Assembly (NCBI RefSeq): GCF_937988725.1
Contig: NZ_CALKHS010000001.1
Location: forward strand, 220,016 to 284,015
Length of the DNA: 64,000 bases
Source of the DNA: an uncultured Castellaniella sp.
GTDB lineage: Bacteria; Pseudomonadota; Gammaproteobacteria; Burkholderiales; Burkholderiaceae_B
Reading direction: 5' to 3'
Shown here piece after piece: positions 58,968 through 64,000 of this stretch (position 1 is the stretch's first letter; the number at the start of each line of letters is the position of its first letter). Made by a program: the position numbers and the translations under genes. The notes beneath the pieces were generated by a model that saw nothing but the letters and a program-made list of their open reading frames with translations, had not been told where the DNA came from and ran no database searches.

Positions 58968-61115
58968 ATGGAAAACAAGAATATTGAGATTCTCAATATG
59001 GTGTATCTGCGGGGGCCGAACATTTGGGCCTATCGCCCCGTCATCGAAGCGATCGTGGACATCCACGATCTGGAAAACTATCCCTCCAACGTCATCCCCG
59101 GGTTTTACGAGCGCCTGAGCGCCTGGCTGCCTTCGCTGATCGAGCACCGCTGCAGCATCGGCGAGCGCGGTGGCTTCCTGCAGCGCGTGCGCGAAGGCAC
59201 TTGGCCGGCGCACATCCTGGAACACGTCACCCTGGAACTGCAAAGCCTGGCGGGCATGCCCGGCGGCCTGGGGCGAGCGCGGGAAACGTCGCTGCGCGGC
59301 GTCTACAAGGTCATTCTGCGGGCCTGGTACGAAACCCTGACGCGCGAAACCCTGTATGTCGCCCGCGACCTGGTGATGGCGGCCATCGAGGACCGGCCCT
59401 TCGACGTGGCCGGCGCCGTGGAACATCTGAAGGATCTGGCGGAATCGCTGGGCCTGGGGCCCAGCACGGCCTGCATCGTGGATGCCGCCGATGACCGCGA
59501 CATTCCCGCCATCCGCCTGAGCGACGCGAATCTGCTGCAGCTGGGCTACGGTGCCCGCCAGCGCCGCATCTGGACGGCGGAAACCAGCCGCACCAGCGCC
59601 ATCGCGGAAGGCATTTCCCGCGACAAGGACTTGACCCGCCAGCTGCTGCAGGCCTGCGGCGTGCCGGTGCCCGAAGGCCAACTGGTGGCCGATGCCGCCG
59701 ATGCCTGGGAAACCGCGCAGGACATCGGCCTGCCCGTGGTGGTCAAGCCGTCCGACGGCAACCACGGCCGGGGCGTCTTCACCTGCCTCACCTCGCAGGC
59801 CCAGATCGAGGCCGCCTACGCGGTGGCGGTGGACGAGGGCAGCGGCGTGATGGTGGAACGCTTCATCGAGGGCGACGAACACCGCCTGCTGGTGGTTGGC
59901 GGCAAATTGGTGGCCGCCGCCCGCGGCGAGGCCGCCATGGTGGTGGGCGACGGCGTGTCGACCGTGCTGCAGCTGATCGAATCCCAGTTGAATTCCGATC
60001 CCCGGCGCGGACGGGACGAGGACCACCCCCTGAACGTTGTGCGCCTGGATTCCGCCGCGCGGCTGGAACTCGACCGCCAGGGCCTGAGCGGCGAGGCGGT
60101 GCCCGAACGGGGCCGCGCCGTCATGATCCAGCGCAGCGGCAACGTGTCGATCGACGTCACGGACGAAGTGCATCCCGACGTGGCGGAACTCGTGTCCCTG
60201 GCGGCGCGGGTGGTGGGCCTGGACATCGCTGGCATCGACCTGGTCACGCGCGATATTTCCCGGCCCCTGGCCGAGCAGCAGGGCGCCATCGTGGAAGTCA
60301 ATGCCGGTCCCGGCCTGCTCATGCATCTGAAGCCCGCCCGGGGGCAGCCGCGCCCGGTGGGGCAGGCCGTCGTCGAATATCTGTTCCCCGCTCCGGAAGA
60401 CGGGCGGATTCCGGTGGTGGGGGTCAGCGGCAGCCGGGGGCTGACGCCGGTGGTGCGCCTGATCGCCCATTTGCTGCAGCTGACGGGCAAGGTGGTGGGC
60501 CAGGCTTCGGCCGATGGCCTGTTCCTGGGCCAGGAGCAGGTCGGCGCCCAGGATGCCGCGCACTGGGATGCCGGCCGCCGCGTGCTGCTGAACCGGGCGG
60601 TGGACTATGCCGTGCTGGAAAACGGCGGCCGCGTGATCCTGGGCGAAGGCCTGGCCTACGACCGCTGCCAGGTCGGCGTGGTGACGGGCATCGATCCCAG
60701 CCTGACGTGGCCGGAGTTCCACATGGTGGAACCGGAACATCTGCAACGCATCTTCCGCACCCAGGTGGACGTGGTCCTGCCGGGCGGGACGGCCGTGCTC
60801 AACGCCGACGATGCGGCGGCGGTCAGCCTCGCGCCGCTGTGCGACGGCGACGTCACCCTGTATGGCCTGCAGCCCCAGAGCGACGCCCTGAAGGCCCACC
60901 TGGCCGCGGGCGGGCGGGCCGTCTTCGCGCATGACGGCAGCCTGGTGCTGGTGGAAAAAGGCGTGGAGATCCCGGTGGCGGATCTGTCGGATCCGGCGAT
61001 GGAGCCCTTGCAGGACGATCTGGCCAGCGTGCTGGCCGCCCTTGGAGCCGTCTGGGCGCTGGGCCTGGACATTGAACACATCCGGGTTGGGCTGCGCACC
61101 TGGGTAGCGAGGTAA
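58968..61115 (+). CDS. Cyanophycin synthetase-like protein with degenerate Mur-ligase domain (CphA'/CphA2 type)
   Basis: 715 aa against about 870 for CphA. The N-terminal domain (MVYLRGPNIWAYRPVIEAIVDIHDLE) and the ATP-grasp domain (about residues 160-480, VPEGQLVADAADAWETAQDIGLPVVVKPSDGNHGRGV) look intact, including IVEVNAGPGLLMHL. The P-loop of the Mur-ligase half reads GVSGSRGLTP (about 484-493), lacking the Lys-Thr of GTNGKTT, and the final ligase subdomain is missing. It resembles CphA', or CphA2, which joins beta-Asp-Arg dipeptides using only the ATP-grasp site. It begins the operon; the full synthetase follows 6 nt later. Confidence 0.88.
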   Translation: MENKNIEILNMVYLRGPNIWAYRPVIEAIVDIHDLENYPSNVIPGFYERLSAWLPSLIEHRCSIGERGGFLQRVREGTWPAHILEHVTLELQSLAGMPGGLGRARETSLRGVYKVILRAWYETLTRETLYVARDLVMAAIEDRPFDVAGAVEHLKDLAESLGLGPSTACIVDAADDRDIPAIRLSDANLLQLGYGARQRRIWTAETSRTSAIAEGISRDKDLTRQLLQACGVPVPEGQLVADAADAWETAQDIGLPVVVKPSDGNHGRGVFTCLTSQAQIEAAYAVAVDEGSGVMVERFIEGDEHRLLVVGGKLVAAARGEAAMVVGDGVSTVLQLIESQLNSDPRRGRDEDHPLNVVRLDSAARLELDRQGLSGEAVPERGRAVMIQRSGNVSIDVTDEVHPDVAELVSLAARVVGLDIAGIDLVTRDISRPLAEQQGAIVEVNAGPGLLMHLKPARGQPRPVGQAVVEYLFPAPEDGRIPVVGVSGSRGLTPVVRLIAHLLQLTGKVVGQASADGLFLGQEQVGAQDAAHWDAGRRVLLNRAVDYAVLENGGRVILGEGLAYDRCQVGVVTGIDPSLTWPEFHMVEPEHLQRIFRTQVDVVLPGGTAVLNADDAAAVSLAPLCDGDVTLYGLQPQSDALKAHLAAGGRAVFAHDGSLVLVEKGVEIPVADLSDPAMEPLQDDLASVLAALGAVWALGLDIEHIRVGLRTWVAR

Positions 61116-61121
61116 TTCAAG

Positions 61122-63701
61122 ATGGAAGTCTCTCGAATCCGCGCCCTGCGTGGGCCGAACGTGTGGTGCCGGCAGACGGCGATCGAGGCGATCGTGTCCT
61201 GCACGGACAGTGAATGCGCCATCGACGATCTGGATGCGTTCGAGACGCGCCTGCGCGTCCGCTTTCCCGACATCGATATCCAGCGCCCGACCGGGGCGGC
61301 GGCCGACCATTCCCTGGCTCACGTGCTGGCGGGGGCGGCGCTGAGCCTGCAGGCGGTGGCCGGCTGCCCGGTGGCTTTCCGCCGCACGGCGGCCACCCAG
61401 ACGCCGGGCGAATACCAGGTCGTGGTCGAGTACGCCGAGGAATCCGTCGGCCGGCTGGCTTTCGACCTGGCGTGTTCGCTGTGCCACGCGGCCCTGCTGG
61501 ACCAGCCTTTCGATCTGGCGGATGCCGTCGCGCAGCTGAAGGCCCTGTATGAAGACGTGCGGCTGGGCCCCAGCACGGGTTCCATCGTGCAGGCGGCCGT
61601 GCGGCGCGGCATTCCCTATCGCCGCCTGACCGACGGCAGCCTGGTGCAGTTCGGCTGGGGGCGCCGCCAGCGCCGCATCCAGGCGGCGGAAACCGATGCC
61701 AGCAGCGCCATCGGCGAAGCCATCGCCCAGGACAAGGCGCTGACCAAATCGCTGCTGGCCGCAGCGGGCGTGTCCGTGCCGCAGGGCCGCGTGGTGGCCG
61801 ATGCCGACGACGCCTGGCGGGCCGCCCAGGAGATCGGCGGACCCGTGGTGGTCAAGCCTCAGGACGGCAACCAGGGCAAGGGCGTGGCCTGCAACGTGCA
61901 GGGCCGCGAACAGGTGCTGGCGGCCTATGCGGTGGCCTGCGAACACGGGTCCAGCGTGATCGTGGAGCGCTATTTCCCGGGGCACGATTTCCGCCTGCTG
62001 GTGGTCGGCGACCGCCTGGTGGCGGCCGCGCGGCGGGATCCTCCCCAGGTGGTGGGCGACGGCGTCCTCAACATCAGCCAGCTGGTGGACCTGATCAACC
62101 AGGATCCTTTGCGCGGCGAAGGCCACGGCACTTCGCTGACCCGCATCCAGCTGGACGAGACGGCGCTCAATACGCTGGCTGGCCAGGGCTACCGGGCGGA
62201 TTCCGTGCCGGCCCAGGGCGTGTGCGTGGTGCTGCGCAACAACGCCAATCTCAGCACCGGCGGGACCGCGACGGACGTGACGGAACAGGTGCACCCCAAA
62301 CTGGCGGCCAGCGCCGTCATGGCAGCCAGCATGGTGGGGCTGGACGTCTGCGGCATCGATCTGGTGGCGCGGGACGTCTACCAGCCGCTGACGCCGGAAA
62401 CCGGCTGCATCGTGGAAGTCAACGCCGCGCCGGGCCTGCGCATGCACCTGACGCCGTCCTATGGCACCGGGCGCGATGTGGGCGCCGCCATGGTGGATAC
62501 GCTGTACGGGCCCGGCGATGACGGCCGCATTCCGGTCGTGGCGGTCACGGGCACGAACGGCAAGACCACGACCGTGCGGCTGCTGGCGCATCTGTGCGCC
62601 CGGCCGGGGGTGTGCGTGGGCATGACGAATTCCGACGGGGTCTACGTGGGCGCCCGGCGCATCGACACCGGCGATTGCAGCGGGCCGCGCAGCGCCCGCA
62701 ATGTGCTGCTGCACCCCGACGTGGACATGGCGGTGTTCGAGACGGCCCGGGGCGGCATCCTGCGCGAGGGCCTGGGCTTCGACCGCTGCGACGTGGCCGT
62801 GGTGACCAACATCGGCATCGGCGACCACCTGGGTCTGAACTATATCCGCACGGTGGAAGACCTGGCGGTGGTCAAGCGCGTGATCGTCGAGAATGTGTCG
62901 CCTTCGGGCATGGCGGTCCTCAATGCCCAGGATCCCGTCGTCGCCGGCATGGCGGCTTCGTGTCCGGGGCAGGTCACGTATTTCGCCCGCGATGCCCGCC
63001 ATCCCCTGATCGAGACGCATCGCGCTCAGGGGGGCAGGGTGGTGTTCGTGGACCAGGGGGATCTGGTGTTCTTCCAGGGCGGCACCGAAACCCGCATCCA
63101 GTTGTCCGCCGTGCCGCTGACGCGCGGGGGCACCTTGCCGTTCCAGGTGGAAAACGCCATGGCGGCGGCCGCCGCGGCCTGGGCGCTGGGCGTGGACTGG
63201 GTGCAGATCCAGGCGGGCCTGGCATCCTTCGTCAATGACGCGGCCACCGTGCCGGGTCGCTTCAATGTGTTCGACTATCGGGGAGCCATGGTGATCGCCG
63301 ACTACGGCCACAACCCCGATGCCATGCTGGCCCTGGTCGATGCGGTGGAAGCGCTGCCGGCCAAGCGGCGCACTGTGGTGATCAGCGGGGCGGGAGACCG
63401 CCGCGACCAGGACATCCGCCGCCAGACGGAAATCCTGGGGGACGTGTTCGATACGGTGATCCTGTACCAGGATCAATGCCAGCGCGGCCGCGAGGACGGC
63501 GAGGTCCTGGCCCTGTTGCGCCAGGGGCTGTCGGGCGCCCGGCGCGTCAGCCGCCTGGAGGAAATCCATGGCGAATTCCTGGCCATCGATACGGCGCTGG
63601 GCGTTCTGGAGCCCGGCGACCTGTGCCTGGTGCTGATCGATCAGGTCGAAGAGGCCCTGGCCCACATCGGCCTGCGCACGCAGGCGCAGGCGGCGGCGTG
63701 A
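61122..63701 (+). CDS. cphA: Cyanophycin synthetase
   Basis: 859 aa, near the usual 870. Builds cyanophycin, a poly-aspartate backbone with arginine on the side chains, in two ATP-driven steps. ATP-grasp domain (about residues 150-470): VPQGRVVADADDAWRAAQEIGGPVVVKPQDGNQGKGVACNVQ, IVERYFPGHDFRLLVVGD, EVNAAPGLRMHL. Mur-ligase-like domain: GTNGKTT (477-483), FETARGGILREGLGFDRCDVAVVTNIGIGDHLGL, VNDAATVPGRFNVFDYRGAMVIADYGHNPDAMLALVDA at the C-terminal part. All key motifs are present. ATG 61122. The preceding partner likely acts with it, either as subunit or for dipeptide reuse. The paired genes point to nitrogen storage granules. Confidence 0.95.
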   Translation: MEVSRIRALRGPNVWCRQTAIEAIVSCTDSECAIDDLDAFETRLRVRFPDIDIQRPTGAAADHSLAHVLAGAALSLQAVAGCPVAFRRTAATQTPGEYQVVVEYAEESVGRLAFDLACSLCHAALLDQPFDLADAVAQLKALYEDVRLGPSTGSIVQAAVRRGIPYRRLTDGSLVQFGWGRRQRRIQAAETDASSAIGEAIAQDKALTKSLLAAAGVSVPQGRVVADADDAWRAAQEIGGPVVVKPQDGNQGKGVACNVQGREQVLAAYAVACEHGSSVIVERYFPGHDFRLLVVGDRLVAAARRDPPQVVGDGVLNISQLVDLINQDPLRGEGHGTSLTRIQLDETALNTLAGQGYRADSVPAQGVCVVLRNNANLSTGGTATDVTEQVHPKLAASAVMAASMVGLDVCGIDLVARDVYQPLTPETGCIVEVNAAPGLRMHLTPSYGTGRDVGAAMVDTLYGPGDDGRIPVVAVTGTNGKTTTVRLLAHLCARPGVCVGMTNSDGVYVGARRIDTGDCSGPRSARNVLLHPDVDMAVFETARGGILREGLGFDRCDVAVVTNIGIGDHLGLNYIRTVEDLAVVKRVIVENVSPSGMAVLNAQDPVVAGMAASCPGQVTYFARDARHPLIETHRAQGGRVVFVDQGDLVFFQGGTETRIQLSAVPLTRGGTLPFQVENAMAAAAAAWALGVDWVQIQAGLASFVNDAATVPGRFNVFDYRGAMVIADYGHNPDAMLALVDAVEALPAKRRTVVISGAGDRRDQDIRRQTEILGDVFDTVILYQDQCQRGREDGEVLALLRQGLSGARRVSRLEEIHGEFLAIDTALGVLEPGDLCLVLIDQVEEALAHIGLRTQAQAAA

Positions 63702-63710
63702 TGACGTAGG

Positions 63711-63747
63711 AAGGGGCTTGGCCGCCGTCCCGGCGGCCAAGCCCCTT
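63711..63747. terminator. Perfect 17-bp hairpin after cphA
   Basis: The arms 63711-63727 and 63731-63747 (starting AAGGGGCTTGG and ending CCAAGCCCCTT) are perfect reverse complements with a TCC loop. It lies 10 nt past the cphA stop and 38 nt before the end of the convergent chemoreceptor gene. The A/T flanks and convergent setting suggest a two-way terminator, though no long T-run is present. Confidence 0.7.
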
Positions 63748-63785
63748 GCCGCGTCCGGACGGCCCGGCGAGCCCGGGCCGGATCT

Positions 63786-64000
63786 TTACGCCGGCGCGGC
63801 CAGCAGGCGTGGCGCGGCCGGCGGGACGCCGCCGTGATGCGGAATCCCGACCGGCGCATCGGCCGGGTCGCCCAGATTGAAGGTACCCACCAGCCGGGCC
63901 AGCGTCTCGGCCTGTTCCCTGAGGCTGGCGGCGGCCGTGGCGGACTCTTCGACCAGGCTGGCGTTCTGCCGGGTGACGTCGTCCATCTGGGTGATGGCGG
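63786..64000 (-). CDS. Methyl-accepting chemotaxis protein, C-terminal end
   Basis: Only the last 71 codons are in the window; the 5' part lies beyond base 64000. AITQMDDVTRQNASLVEESATAAASLREQAETLARLVGTFNLG is the hallmark end of the signalling hairpin, with its methylation helix. The tail after residue about 40 of the fragment is proline/alanine rich. It would link to CheA/CheW. It is convergent with cphA and probably unrelated. Confidence 0.92.
   Translation of the reverse strand, partial: AITQMDDVTRQNASLVEESATAAASLREQAETLARLVGTFNLGDPADAPVGIPHHGGVPPAAPRLLAAPA

Noticed and set aside
58902..63740. A 1612-codon open frame on the minus strand opposite the cyanophycin synthetase genes
   Set aside because: It mirrors two clearly real plus-strand genes; it is rich in His/Gln/Arg/Ala repeats typical of antisense reading of GC-rich coding DNA and has no family match.

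Overview
The window reads as a chromosomal segment of a GC-rich betaproteobacterium, most like the Alcaligenaceae (Bordetella/Achromobacter relatives). The grounds are the very high GC, the mix of ABC importers and CoA-dependent catabolic genes, a dispersed histidine-utilisation (hut) locus, and a two-gene cyanophycin synthetase locus with a DUF1854 protein and a dedicated ABC exporter. The assignment is inference from gene content. No rRNA, tRNA, CRISPR array or insertion sequence was recognised.

Region 1 (1-21 kb) is catabolic. On the minus strand, a polar amino-acid ABC importer (binding protein, two permeases, ATPase), an aromatic-type aminotransferase and an FAD-linked 2-hydroxyacid dehydrogenase run toward urocanate hydratase (hutU, cut by the window edge). 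hutG (formimidoylglutamase) and the GntR repressor gene hutC lie about 15 kb away. The same short palindrome, GTATATAC or GTCTATAC, sits before the importer operon, before hutU and before hutG, which suggests one HutC regulon. Between the two hut parts lie a UbiX/UbiD decarboxylase pair with a NitT/TauT-type ABC importer and an IclR regulator (tandem 17-bp operator-like sites before ubiX), a TIGR02444 protein, and an acyl-CoA dehydrogenase plus class III CoA-transferase divergent from a LysR regulator. A purine/xanthine-type NCS2 permease with a strong terminator closes the region.

Region 2 (20.7-51.9 kb) concerns the cell surface. It starts with an RfaH-like antiterminator and an autotransporter, then a WaaL-type ligase and an OafA-type acyltransferase on the minus strand, then a long glycan operon on the plus strand. 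The first part (28.3-36.5 kb) is AT-rich and looks acquired: a Wzz-like protein, a Wzx flippase, three glycosyltransferases, a Wzy polymerase, a PglC-type phosphoglycosyltransferase and a PglD-type acetyltransferase. From 36.5 kb the DNA is GC-rich again: a PglE-type aminotransferase, a PglF-type dehydratase, then a second ligase, flippase, three glycosyltransferases and a second, larger phosphoglycosyltransferase. PglF, E, D and C together predict a glycan begun with N,N'-diacetylbacillosamine. An ImmA/IrrE protease with a PIN/DUF4411 protein, a HipA remnant, a second OafA-type acyltransferase and a pyruvyl-transferase-family gene follow.

Region 3 (51.9-58.7 kb) holds small housekeeping or unknown genes (Cys-rich secreted protein, DUF985 cupin, DUF4105 protein, YegP, Pmp3/YqaE), then a protein resembling Bacillus Tgl transglutaminase, a DUF1854 protein and an ABC exporter.

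Region 4 (58.7-64 kb) carries the two cyanophycin synthetase genes. The first has a degenerate, shortened Mur-ligase domain; the second is full length with an intact P-loop. The exporter/DUF1854 operon is divergent from them across a promoter region with a perfect 11-bp inverted repeat. A chemoreceptor gene is cut by the right edge.
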